DNA of 64,000 nucleotides, taken from assembly GCF_007751035.1 (NCBI RefSeq), contig NZ_CP036433.1, forward strand, positions 4,693,001-4,757,000, given 5' to 3'. The stretch is from Lignipirellula cremea (GTDB lineage Bacteria > Planctomycetota > Planctomycetia > Pirellulales > Pirellulaceae). Below, one piece after another: positions 45,285 to 53,195 of this stretch. The notes under the pieces were generated by a model. The model ran no database searches. It saw only the letters and a program-made list of their open reading frames with translations, and was not told the origin of the DNA. The position numbers and the translations under genes are program-made. Each line of letters starts with the position of its first letter. Positions within the stretch are counted from its first letter, which is position 1.

Positions 45285-45767
45285 ATGAATGCGACGGGGC
45301 TCATCGCCAACATTACTCATTTGCCCATCACCGGCTCGCACCCTAAAGTGGGCCCGTCCTATCGTGATTGCGTGGTCGCCCACGGGGCGGACGATGCGGG
45401 CGCTCTGGCCCGCAAGATCGCCGCGGCGATGGTGAAAACGGGCTACTCGGATCGCGAACAGGTCGCCGTCCGCACGGCGTTCTACGAAGCGTGGAGCAAC
45501 GCCTTCGAGCACGGCAACCAGGCCGACCCGGCAAAAATGCTGGTAGTCTCGTACTACGTCACGACCGTTTCCTGCAGCATCAGCCTGCAGGATGAAGGCG
45601 ACGGTTTCGATCCCGCCGAACTGCCGGATCCGACGTCTGCGGAAAACCTGATGCGGGAGTGTCCAGGTCGCGGACTGCTGATCATGCGGCACTTTATGTC
45701 GCGGGTCGACATTGAACCGCCGGGCAGCCGGATTCAGCTGGTGCTGGATCGCGCCCAGCGCTGGTAG
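45285..45767 (+). CDS. Anti-sigma-factor-type histidine-kinase-like ATPase
   Basis: 160 residues from ATG 45285, with GGGAGGGA upstream. It is a stand-alone HATPase domain of the RsbW/SpoIIAB kind. The N box is in FYEAWSNAFEHGNQADPAKM, the G1 box in DEGDGFDPAELPDP and the G2 box in GRGLLIMRHFMSRVDI. Such proteins bind or phosphorylate anti-sigma-antagonists in partner-switching control. No sigma factor or antagonist gene is adjacent. There is no membrane segment. Confidence 0.85.
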   Translation: MNATGLIANITHLPITGSHPKVGPSYRDCVVAHGADDAGALARKIAAAMVKTGYSDREQVAVRTAFYEAWSNAFEHGNQADPAKMLVVSYYVTTVSCSISLQDEGDGFDPAELPDPTSAENLMRECPGRGLLIMRHFMSRVDIEPPGSRIQLVLDRAQRW

Positions 45768-45959
45768 ACAGCCAGGCCATGACCAGGACGCGTGACCAGG
45801 ACGCTGGTAAACCTGTCCAGCGACCGTTATCTTGACCACGCCGCCTTTGGGGACGGCCGTGGTCGTTGTTGCTGACGGAATGGGAAACCCAATGCGGGGA
45901 CCTGAATCCTGGACGCGCGGGCCGCGTCTGATGTCGATTCGTCCTTTTCAAAGAACCGC

Positions 45960-46811
45960 ATGACGGACCCCGCCCCTGGAATTCTTTCGATCGTCGCCAC
46001 GCCGATTGGCGACCCCGATGACCTTTCGCCCCGCGCACTGGATCGCCTGCAGCGGGCCGACCTGATCGCCGCGGAAGACACCCGCATCGCCCGCACCCTG
46101 CTGAAGCACTGGGGCGTCGAAGACGCCCGCCTGGTCAGTTATTACGACCACAATGAGCAGATGCGTACGCCCGGCCTGGTGGCGCGGATGGTAGCTGGCG
46201 AACGGATCGCCCTGGTGAGCGACGCCGGCACGCCCCTCATTAATGATCCGGGCTATCGCGTTGTCGCCGCCGCGATTGAAGCGGGGCTGGAGATAGAAAC
46301 GGTGGCGGGTCCTTGCGCTGCGATCGCCGCCCTGACGGTTTCGGGTTTGCCGTGCGACCGTTTTCTGTTTTGCGGCTACGCCCCTCGGGCGAGTAGCCAG
46401 CGCCGCGCGCTGCTGGATCAACTGGCGACGGTCGACGCTTCGCTGATCTTTTACGAAGGTCCGCACCGGATTATCGACTTGTTGAACGACATGGCTGAGG
46501 TGCTGGGCGATCGACTGGCGGCCCTGGCCCGGAACTTGACGAAGCACGACCAGCGGGTCGCCCGCGGCCCCGTTTCAGAAATTGCCGCGGCACTGGCGGA
46601 AGAAGGACGGATCCGCGGCGAAATGACGCTGGTCGTTGATCGCCCCCGTCTGGAAGCGAGCGGCGAAACCTCCCCGGCGGTCGATCGAGCGATTCGCCTG
46701 CTGCTGGCCGAAGGCTTGCCGGCCCGCCGGGTGCGCGATCTGGTCTGCGAGATCTTTGATGGCAAACGCCGCGATATCTACCAGCGCGTGCTGGAGCTGG
46801 ATCGCGAGTGA
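45960..46811 (+). CDS. rsmI: 16S rRNA (cytidine-1402-2'-O)-methyltransferase
   Basis: 283 residues. It methylates C1402 in the ribosomal decoding centre with SAM. LSIVATPIGDPDDLSPRALD, AAEDTRIARTLLKHWG and ERIALVSDAGTPLINDPGYR are the tetrapyrrole-methylase-fold motifs typical of RsmI, followed by SGLPCDRFLFCGYAPRA and IFYEGPHRI. Length is normal. It stands alone on the plus strand after the anti-sigma ATPase. Confidence 0.92.
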   Translation: MTDPAPGILSIVATPIGDPDDLSPRALDRLQRADLIAAEDTRIARTLLKHWGVEDARLVSYYDHNEQMRTPGLVARMVAGERIALVSDAGTPLINDPGYRVVAAAIEAGLEIETVAGPCAAIAALTVSGLPCDRFLFCGYAPRASSQRRALLDQLATVDASLIFYEGPHRIIDLLNDMAEVLGDRLAALARNLTKHDQRVARGPVSEIAAALAEEGRIRGEMTLVVDRPRLEASGETSPAVDRAIRLLLAEGLPARRVRDLVCEIFDGKRRDIYQRVLELDRE

Positions 46812-47043
46812 TACCGACGGGCTGAGCCGCCGCGTCGCCTCCCGCGTTGACCGGCATTTGTCAGGTTCCGCCGACTGCAGGAAATTTTCCGGGTGCGGAA
46901 CGATCGTCAAATTGCGAAAACCTGCCGGAAATATGTCAAATCCTGCAGCTCCGGGTATCTGTACGCCCGACCTGCGCACGATCTGCGCGGTAGGGTAGTT
47001 CAGAAAGCCTTGGTGAACTTCAACTAACACGGGAGTTTTTTCG

Positions 47044-47289
47044 ATGATGAAGTTGATTGCCGCGCTGGCCCTGGTTGGGGGGTTATGCTGCGGAAGTGTG
47101 GCGCATGCCGAACCGAACTGGGAAACGTCGATCCGTATTCCGGAAGAATACCGCGACATGCCCTGGACGCAGCGCCCTTACCGTCCGTTCCACTTCATGG
47201 GTAACACGGTCCGCCGCATGCACTATCGCGGCAATCCGCTACCCAAGGGGCACGATATCAAGAAAACGTTCAGCAGCATCGGCCGCTAA
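47044..47289 (+). CDS. Small exported protein, Planctomycete-type
   Basis: 81 residues, ATG 47044 (or 47047), with GGGAG upstream. Signal peptide MMKLIAALALVGGLCCGSVA is cut before EPNWETS. The mature part (~58 residues) is rich in Arg, Pro and aromatics (DMPWTQRPYRPFHFMGNTVR, then RGNPLPKGHD). No known domain. Function unknown. Confidence 0.65.
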   Translation: MMKLIAALALVGGLCCGSVAHAEPNWETSIRIPEEYRDMPWTQRPYRPFHFMGNTVRRMHYRGNPLPKGHDIKKTFSSIGR

Positions 47290-47593
47290 CGACGTTGGCC
47301 TGGTCAGTTGACCCAGGGCCATACGAAACGCGGCTGCCGTTTATACGGCCGCTGCGTTTGAAAGCGAACCACCGTCGCCTGCTATGCGGCGGTGCGTTAC
47401 TGGGTTCCTCGGGCGAAGGGCAATTTTCTCCCGGCGAAGGGCCCCGGCACAAGAGTTAAGCGGATTTCGGGCGGACCGCTCGACGCCCCTTCATGGGCCT
47501 CGTCCTGCATTCCCATCGAAAACCGACCGAGAATTTCTCCGCGCACCGATGGCGCGATCCTGGGAAACCCAAGGTCTGGTTTAGAGAACCGTT
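47290..47593. other. Intergenic; imperfect hairpin at 47326-47359
   Basis: AACGCGGCTGCCGT / ACGGCCGCTGCGTT forms an imperfect stem about 40 bp after the small exported protein gene and may end its transcript. The remainder shows no gene. Confidence 0.4.
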
Positions 47594-48187
47594 ATGACGA
47601 ACAGCCCGCACCCTGGATCAAACTTTCTTTCGGTTTGTCCCAACTGCAGCAATGATTTGCCGTTGCGGTTGCCAGTGCTGCGCGAAATCGGCATCGAATG
47701 GCTGTGCGCTCGTTGCGGAATGACTTTCTACGCCGTGCTGCAGCCGGACTGCTCGTCCGAGTTGAGAACCCACGTGCGGCCAGCTGCGATGGAGTTTGAC
47801 CCCAAGCCGTTTCTGAATCCGCCGCCCGGCCGCGCGACGGTGCTGTCGCGGATTATCCAGGAACGCTACCACCCAGCCGACGGTTCGTCGCGGCCGCTGC
47901 AGTCCTGGCCCATTCCGGCTATGCCTTTGGACGATCAGTTCCGGGTGGCCGGAGAGCCGTTTACGGCGATGTCGCTGCATATCTGCATGGCCGAAGTCTG
48001 CTTGGCGCATACCCGTCATGTACCGACCGAGCACCTCGCGATCGAACTCGCCAGCGCCGGGGGCGAGCAGGTTCAAACAGTCGTTCGCGTGCTTTCCAGT
48101 CGAGCTGTCGGCCTGTTTTATGAAGTCCGCTGCCAGTTTCTGACCCGCATGGGGAACCGCCGCAACCACGAAAACGAAACGGCTTGA
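47594..48187 (+). CDS. Zinc-ribbon plus PilZ-like protein
   Basis: 197 residues. The N-terminus has two Cys pairs (CPNC at about 15-18 and CARC near 38-41) that would form a zinc ribbon. Residues ~115-195 look like a PilZ-type beta barrel (FRVAGEPFTAMSLHICMAEV, VRVLSSRAVGLFYEVRCQFL), although the RxxxR c-di-GMP motif is not obvious. It is probably a cytoplasmic regulator or adaptor. The family assignment of the second half is tentative. Confidence 0.6.
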   Translation: MTNSPHPGSNFLSVCPNCSNDLPLRLPVLREIGIEWLCARCGMTFYAVLQPDCSSELRTHVRPAAMEFDPKPFLNPPPGRATVLSRIIQERYHPADGSSRPLQSWPIPAMPLDDQFRVAGEPFTAMSLHICMAEVCLAHTRHVPTEHLAIELASAGGEQVQTVVRVLSSRAVGLFYEVRCQFLTRMGNRRNHENETA

Positions 48188-48256
48188 CGGCGATCAATCG
48201 TCGCATCGCGCGCGTTTCGCAGGAGCCAATCGAAGCGTTGCCGCCATGATCGCCTT

Positions 48257-48574
48257 TTAGAAGAGATCGCTGCGGTCGCTGGAAGTAGGCTGGTCGTCGA
48301 ACGGTTCTGTTCTGGGCGAGCCGTCGCGCTCCACGCCCGTCAATTGCTCGATGGTGCGCTCGGCGTTTTCTAACGCGGAATAGCAATGCTTCAAATGTCG
48401 CACGCCTTCTTCGTAGCGTCCCAGGGAATCGCTCAGACCCAGGTCGCCGTCTTCCAACTCGGCGACGATCGTTTCCAGGGCGGCCAGCGATTCTTCAAAG
48501 GTTACCGCGGTCTCGCCCGTTTTCTTTTTTTTGGCCACTTGAGGTTGCTCTGCTTTTGCGAGGGACGCCGCCAA
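48257..48574 (-). CDS. xseB: Exodeoxyribonuclease VII small subunit
   Basis: 105 residues. The core TFEESLAALETIVAELEDGD, LGLSDSLGRYEEGVRHLKHC is the two-helix XseB signature. The first ~20 and last ~20 residues are extra and disordered. It partners XseA to cut single-stranded DNA to short oligomers. xseA is not next to it. It is 11 bp after the RraA-like gene on the same strand. Confidence 0.9.
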   Translation of the reverse strand: MAASLAKAEQPQVAKKKKTGETAVTFEESLAALETIVAELEDGDLGLSDSLGRYEEGVRHLKHCYSALENAERTIEQLTGVERDGSPRTEPFDDQPTSSDRSDLF

Positions 48575-48585
48575 ACGGCGGACAG

Positions 48586-49245
48586 TTACAGCACGCCGTA
48601 CACGCGGAATGCTTCGGTCGCCGACATGCCGCCGGCCAGTGCATCGCGGACTTTGTTCTCGTCGTGGGCCTTTTTCCAGGCGGACTGGATGACTTCCTCT
48701 TCGACTGCTTGAGGCACCACGACCACGCCGTCGGTATCCGCAAACACCAGATCGCCGGGCGAGAACAGCACGCCTTCGATCTCGACCGGAATGTCGATGT
48801 CGACGACCCGCTGGCGGTTCTTGCTGTCGTACACGCTCATGCCGCGGGCAAAGACGGGAAAGTTCATCGCTCCCAGCTTGGCCGAGTCCCGGGCGCCGCC
48901 GTCGACGATCGCGCCGACACAGCCCTGGGCGCGGGCGGCCGTCGAAAGCAGCTCGCCCCAGGCGGCCGATCGCAATGAACCGGCGGCAGCCACAATGAAC
49001 ACATCGTCGGGCTGGCAGGCGTCGACTGCTTTGAGTTCCAGGTCATAGGGAGTCGGATCTTCATGCGCCATGTCAACCCAGAGCGTGGTGCGGCAACGAC
49101 CGACCAGGACCCCGGCGCCGGCGACCTGCAGCCAGGGCATACGGGGCGACTGCAGCGTGCGACCCGCGGCGTCGAGCGCGTCCGCCACGACGGCCGAATA
49201 CAACGAGGCGCGCATCATCTCAATGGTGATCTCAGACATATCCAT
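48586..49245 (-). CDS. RraA / HMG-aldolase family protein
   Basis: 219 residues from ATG 49245 (MDMSEITIEMMR). The family motif with the metal-binding Asp is seen in GCVGAIVDGGARDSAKL, preceded by WGELLSTAAR, and VEIEGVLFSPGDLVFADTDG follows. Members are either class II pyruvate aldolases acting on 4-hydroxy-4-methyl-2-oxoglutarate-type acids or the RNase E inhibitor RraA. The length and metal site favour the aldolase group, but this cannot be settled here. Confidence 0.82.
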   Translation of the reverse strand: MDMSEITIEMMRASLYSAVVADALDAAGRTLQSPRMPWLQVAGAGVLVGRCRTTLWVDMAHEDPTPYDLELKAVDACQPDDVFIVAAAGSLRSAAWGELLSTAARAQGCVGAIVDGGARDSAKLGAMNFPVFARGMSVYDSKNRQRVVDIDIPVEIEGVLFSPGDLVFADTDGVVVVPQAVEEEVIQSAWKKAHDENKVRDALAGGMSATEAFRVYGVL

Positions 49246-49364
49246 CGCTACAAAGTAAGGAAAGGGAAGGCGACCCCAGGCGGTTCGTCGCCCTGGTAGT
49301 CGGAACGGGCAAGGAGCGGAGTTTCGCACCGGGCATGCAGGTGCGTCCGTCGTGACACCGATGG

Positions 49365-50288
49365 TTACTGGGCTTGAAGATGCTTGTCAAAAAATCCCAG
49401 CACCAGCGGACGCAGGTCTTTCTGGGCCGGCTGCAGATGAAAGCTGTGCGGGGCCTTTGGGACGATCTCAATCTGCGAGGCATGGCCGGCCCGGATCAAG
49501 GCGTCGTGCAGCACCTGGGACTGCTCGACCGGCACCAGGGCGTCGGCCGTACCGTGCAGGATTAGCACCGGCGGGTCATCGTCGGAGATATAGGTAACCG
49601 GCGAACTCGCCACGCACAAGGCCTGCTGCTCGGGCGGCAGCTTGTCGTAGAACTTTCGACCTTTCGCAAACAGGACCATGTCGCTGGGGCCGTACATCGG
49701 AACGATCGCCTGGACGCGGCAGGAGAACTCGCCATAAGGTCCTGCCGGATCGAGTTTGTCTTCTGGTCCGGTCAGGCCCAGCATGCCGGTCAAGTGGCCG
49801 CCAGCCGAGCCGCCGATGGCGCCGATATGGTCGACGTCGATCTGGTATTTGTCGGCGTTCGCCCTGAGAAACCGAACGGCCGTTTTGCAGTCGTACAGGT
49901 TCTGCGGCCAGACTGCCGCCAGGCGGACGGGAAAGATTTTGTCTTCCTGGTCCGAAAGCAGGTAATTGATACTGGCGCAAACATAGCCGGCCTGCGCCAG
50001 GGTTGTGCCGATGTTCTGCTCCCGGGCGGCTCCTTTGTCGCCGCTGGTCCAGCCGCCTCCATGAATGATCACGACGCCCGGATACCGCAAGTCTTTTCCG
50101 GCAGCGGGCGGCAGGTACAAATCAAGCTTCTCGGCTCGCTCTTTCCCCAGGTAGGGCACGTCGCGCACGATCTGCACCGCCTGGCCGGCAGCCGGTTGGT
50201 CAGCGGTCGCCGCGTCGTCAGCCAACACGCCGTTCGCCAGGAAGGGCAGCGCAAGCAGTGCCCATGCGGCTAGTCGATACGTTTTCAC
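49365..50288 (-). CDS. Exported alpha/beta-hydrolase (BD-FAE-like esterase)
   Basis: 307 residues. Signal peptide MKTYRLAAWALLALPFLANG. The fold shows VVIIHGGGWTSGDKG (oxyanion hole), the nucleophile elbow GAIGGSAGGHLTGML, Asp in LILHGTADALVPVEQSQ and His in APHSFHLQP. The pattern fits esterases that act on acetylated or feruloylated polysaccharides or similar esters in the periplasm. The next gene on this strand (SGNH hydrolase) is upstream by about 90 bp, so both may be in one unit. Confidence 0.88.
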   Translation of the reverse strand: MKTYRLAAWALLALPFLANGVLADDAATADQPAAGQAVQIVRDVPYLGKERAEKLDLYLPPAAGKDLRYPGVVIIHGGGWTSGDKGAAREQNIGTTLAQAGYVCASINYLLSDQEDKIFPVRLAAVWPQNLYDCKTAVRFLRANADKYQIDVDHIGAIGGSAGGHLTGMLGLTGPEDKLDPAGPYGEFSCRVQAIVPMYGPSDMVLFAKGRKFYDKLPPEQQALCVASSPVTYISDDDPPVLILHGTADALVPVEQSQVLHDALIRAGHASQIEIVPKAPHSFHLQPAQKDLRPLVLGFFDKHLQAQ

Positions 50289-50374
50289 TTGGAATCTCCA
50301 CTTTGCTCAACGTGTGCGGGAAGAATGTCACCCTGGCCACACCCGCCCCGCGCTCGCCAGGCGGGCCAGCTGGC

Positions 50375-51073
50375 CTATTCGGCCAGTGCTTTTTCGATGG
50401 CGGCAGCGACCTGTTTGGCCAGCATTTTGGAGCCTTCCGGTTTGAAGTGCACATTCCCTTTGGAGGTGGTCAGGGTCGTCATGTGGGGCGCCATCAGGGC
50501 GTGCAGGTCGTTGATCGGAATGTTGTGCGCCTCCATGACCTCGGCGGCGATCTTATTATAGATCAGGTCGTCGCCCACCTTGCGTCCGGCTTCGTCCTCG
50601 GGGACGGGAGTGGTCGACGCCCAGATCAGTTTGGCGTTGGTCTTCTCCAGCATGGCGACCAGCGTTTCCAGATTCTTACGGTACTCTTCGGGGGTATGGG
50701 TTACTTTGCCGCGGATCTTGTCGCGACGTCCCTGGGTTTTGGATTCGGGATGGCGATAGCAAAGATCCCACAGGCCCCAGTTAAAGTGGATCACGGCCCA
50801 GTCGTCGCCGTCCGTCTCCAGCCATTTGGGCAGGTCGGGAATGCTTTTGCCGGTGTTTCCCGCGTTCGAGGGGACGCGTTCCACGCGGGCTTTTTCCTCG
50901 AGCAGATCGATCACCGGTTTGGTGTACCCCATCGAAATGGAATCGCCAATGAGCAGCACGCGGGGGAGTTTCGCCGTTTCCTTCGCAGGCGGTTCCGCCC
51001 ACAGCGATGACGGCGTCGCCAGCAGCGAGAACAGAGCCAGTGAAAGCAGCGTGCGCCGGATCAGAAAGGACAT
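50375..51073 (-). CDS. Exported SGNH/GDSL hydrolase
   Basis: 232 residues from ATG 51073 with AAGGAG upstream. Signal peptide ends near SLWAEPPAKE. Block I is VLLIGDSISMGYTKPV with the catalytic Ser, GNTGKSIPDL follows with the Gly block, and IHFNWGLWDLCYR takes the place of block III (Asn present). Block V NVHFKPEGSKMLAKQ gives the His, with the Asp normally three residues ahead replaced by Asn (NVH). Esterase on carbohydrate or lipid esters. It may act with the neighbouring esterase. Confidence 0.85.
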   Translation of the reverse strand: MSFLIRRTLLSLALFSLLATPSSLWAEPPAKETAKLPRVLLIGDSISMGYTKPVIDLLEEKARVERVPSNAGNTGKSIPDLPKWLETDGDDWAVIHFNWGLWDLCYRHPESKTQGRRDKIRGKVTHTPEEYRKNLETLVAMLEKTNAKLIWASTTPVPEDEAGRKVGDDLIYNKIAAEVMEAHNIPINDLHALMAPHMTTLTTSKGNVHFKPEGSKMLAKQVAAAIEKALAE

Positions 51074-51365
51074 GACGATTCTCCTTGGGGGCGTCAAAGC
51101 AGGAAGTCAGGGACGGAACAGGCGATTGTAGGCCGGTTTGCCGCCGGTTGCGAGCAAGGCCAGGCCGTTTCCTGCAGCAGACAGCTAATTCCCAGGGGGA
51201 CCCTCGCCGAATGGTTGCCAGATTGCCCGCTTCCGAGGAAACTAAAAAGGGGCGAGCCTGCCAGATGCGTTCGCGGGCCGGATTGCTCGTGCCGAAAGTA
51301 GCGTGGCGGCCTTGGCCCGCTGACTTCCTTTATCACCGACCGGAGCGCGTCCTGCGCAAGTAACG

Positions 51366-52376
51366 ATGGCAAGTATTGGCCTCAGTCAACTGGCGCAAAT
51401 GAGCCGCCGCATGGGCGTATCTTACGATGCCGGGATCGATCTCCGGGAAGTGTGGGGTCGGGAAGTCCGCTCGGCGCGGAACGCCCCGGCCTTCCAGGAA
51501 ATTGCCGAGCAGATCGGCGAAGGCGCCGGTCTGGCCGATGCCATGCGACGGCGGAAAGGCTACTTCCCCCGGCTGTTCGTCGAAATGGTCGATCTGGGCG
51601 AGCAGACCGGCCGTCTGGGCCAGGTGCTGATGAAGCTGGCCGACCATTACGAGCATCTGCTCCGGCTGCGACGCAACTTCCTGATGGCGATCGCCTGGCC
51701 GATGCTCCAGCTGGGCGCCGCGATCCTGGTCATCGGCGGCCTGATCTGGGCGCTCAAAGCGCTGGCCGACATGGACCTGCTGGGCTGGGGACTGTCGGCA
51801 GGAGCCAGCGCCCTGGTGTTCTGGCTGCTGGCCCTGGCAGTGGGCGCCCTGCTGCTCACGCCCATTTATGGTCTGAGCAAAGGCTGGTTCGGCATGGCGC
51901 CTTTGGCGGTCGCCTATCGCGTGCCGTTCCTGGGCCGCAACCTGGAGATGCTCGCCCTGTCGCGGATGGCCTGGGCCATGAGCATGGCGAACGACGCCGG
52001 CATGGACGCCCAGCGGATGATGCTCCTGTCCATCAACGCCACCGGCTCGCCACGGTATACCCATTATATTCCCGAGGTGCAGGAGCAGCTGAGCCTGGGC
52101 CGCCCGGTCTACGAATCGCTGGAGCGGACGGGCGTCTTTCCGGCGGACTTTATCAACGCCGTAGAGACGGGAGAAGCCTCCGGCATGCTGGCGGAAAATA
52201 TGGCCCACACAGGCGAGCAGTACCGCGAGCAATCCCAGACCCGCAGCGGCGGCCTGGCGATGCTGGCCGGCTTCGTTGTCTGGGGGATCATCGCCTTGTT
52301 CATGATCTGGGTGATTATCTACCTGTTCCAGTCGCTCTACCTGGGGCCCATGTACGACGCCATGCAACCGATTTAA
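51366..52376 (+). CDS. Lone type II secretion / pilus GspF-like membrane protein
   Basis: 336 residues. There are two GspF domains, each with the four-helix cytoplasmic part: one ahead of the first hydrophobic pair (DAGIDLREVWGREVRSARNA; MRRRKGYFPRLFVEMVDLGE) and the second between hydrophobic regions (LALSRMAWAMSMANDAGMDA; ERTGVFPADFINAVETGEAS). The TM segments lie near 105-165 and at 290-325. GspF is the inner-membrane platform of type II secretion and type IV pili. No other gsp or pil gene is next to it. ATG 51366 lacks a strong ribosome site. Confidence 0.85.
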   Translation: MASIGLSQLAQMSRRMGVSYDAGIDLREVWGREVRSARNAPAFQEIAEQIGEGAGLADAMRRRKGYFPRLFVEMVDLGEQTGRLGQVLMKLADHYEHLLRLRRNFLMAIAWPMLQLGAAILVIGGLIWALKALADMDLLGWGLSAGASALVFWLLALAVGALLLTPIYGLSKGWFGMAPLAVAYRVPFLGRNLEMLALSRMAWAMSMANDAGMDAQRMMLLSINATGSPRYTHYIPEVQEQLSLGRPVYESLERTGVFPADFINAVETGEASGMLAENMAHTGEQYREQSQTRSGGLAMLAGFVVWGIIALFMIWVIIYLFQSLYLGPMYDAMQPI

Positions 52377-52444
52377 AGCGAGGCGGGTCAGGGCGACGAC
52401 AGACGACTGTCCGGCGATTTCCCTCAGTCATTCCTCGCATGCTC

Positions 52445-52891
52445 CTACCCGCGCGACTCCAGCACGCCCCGAATGGTATGTTCGATCTCGCCGGCGATCA
52501 GCGCCGTTTCAAACGCTTCCAGCGTGGGATAAATGGCGTGGCTGCAGAACCGCACGGCCCAGTTCTTGTCCAGCGGGCTGATCGCGATCACGGCGCCGCC
52601 GCCGTGTTCATGGGCTTCCCACATTTCAATCGCGGTGCCCATCGACGCCTCCGGCACAAAGGCGATCACCGCGTCGACTTCGCGACACATCCGATTGTGG
52701 AAATAGAACGTCTCCCGGCCAGTCATTTCATCGTACTCGACCGAGTTTTGATGATCGGCCAGCGGGTCGTAAACCTGGGCGTCGGAGAACTGCCGCAGCA
52801 GCATCTCCCGCAGCTGTTCGCGATAGTTCTGGGAGTGAAGGTCCATCCCTCGATGCGAACCCTGCATGATTCCGGCGATAAAGAAACGCAT
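52445..52891 (-). CDS. Nucleoside 2-deoxyribosyltransferase-like protein
   Basis: 148 residues. It begins MRFFIAGIMQGSHRGMDLHS then AQVYDPL, and ends AVIAFVPEASMGTAIEMWEAH. This is the pattern of the small Rossmann-like NDT family (acidic residue in the first loop, E in a GT--E motif), which cleaves or transfers nucleoside bases, though many members have other roles. Cytoplasmic. It is divergent from the giant MG protein gene, with a shared ~300-bp control region. Confidence 0.65.
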   Translation of the reverse strand: MRFFIAGIMQGSHRGMDLHSQNYREQLREMLLRQFSDAQVYDPLADHQNSVEYDEMTGRETFYFHNRMCREVDAVIAFVPEASMGTAIEMWEAHEHGGGAVIAISPLDKNWAVRFCSHAIYPTLEAFETALIAGEIEHTIRGVLESRG

Positions 52892-53195
52892 CGCTGAATT
52901 TTCCTCTACTCAAGAACCCAACAAACAAAAAAGCGCAAACCGCCGACGATCAGGCCGGCAGTCCGCAATTTACGAACATTCTGGAAACATGTTAGCCCCC
53001 AGGCCGTCGTTAACGAGTGGCGGGGGAGGGGAGGTTGCCTGGTTCCGGGAACTTTTTTCCAAGGCGGGGCGTCTATCCTGGACACCGGTGCAGAAAGTTG
53101 AGCCATTCTTTCCGTTTTTACTGGGAAAATGGCTACGGCTGAGTGTTTACTGGGGGTTGGCGGAGATTGCCCTGTTGTCTGCGAGAGGTATCGAA
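52892..53195. other. Divergent control region
   Basis: About 300 bp between the NDT-like gene and the giant MG protein gene. No gene is supported. GAGAGG stands just before ATG 53196 and AGAGGAAAA before the other start. I saw no clear promoter elements. Confidence 0.4.
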
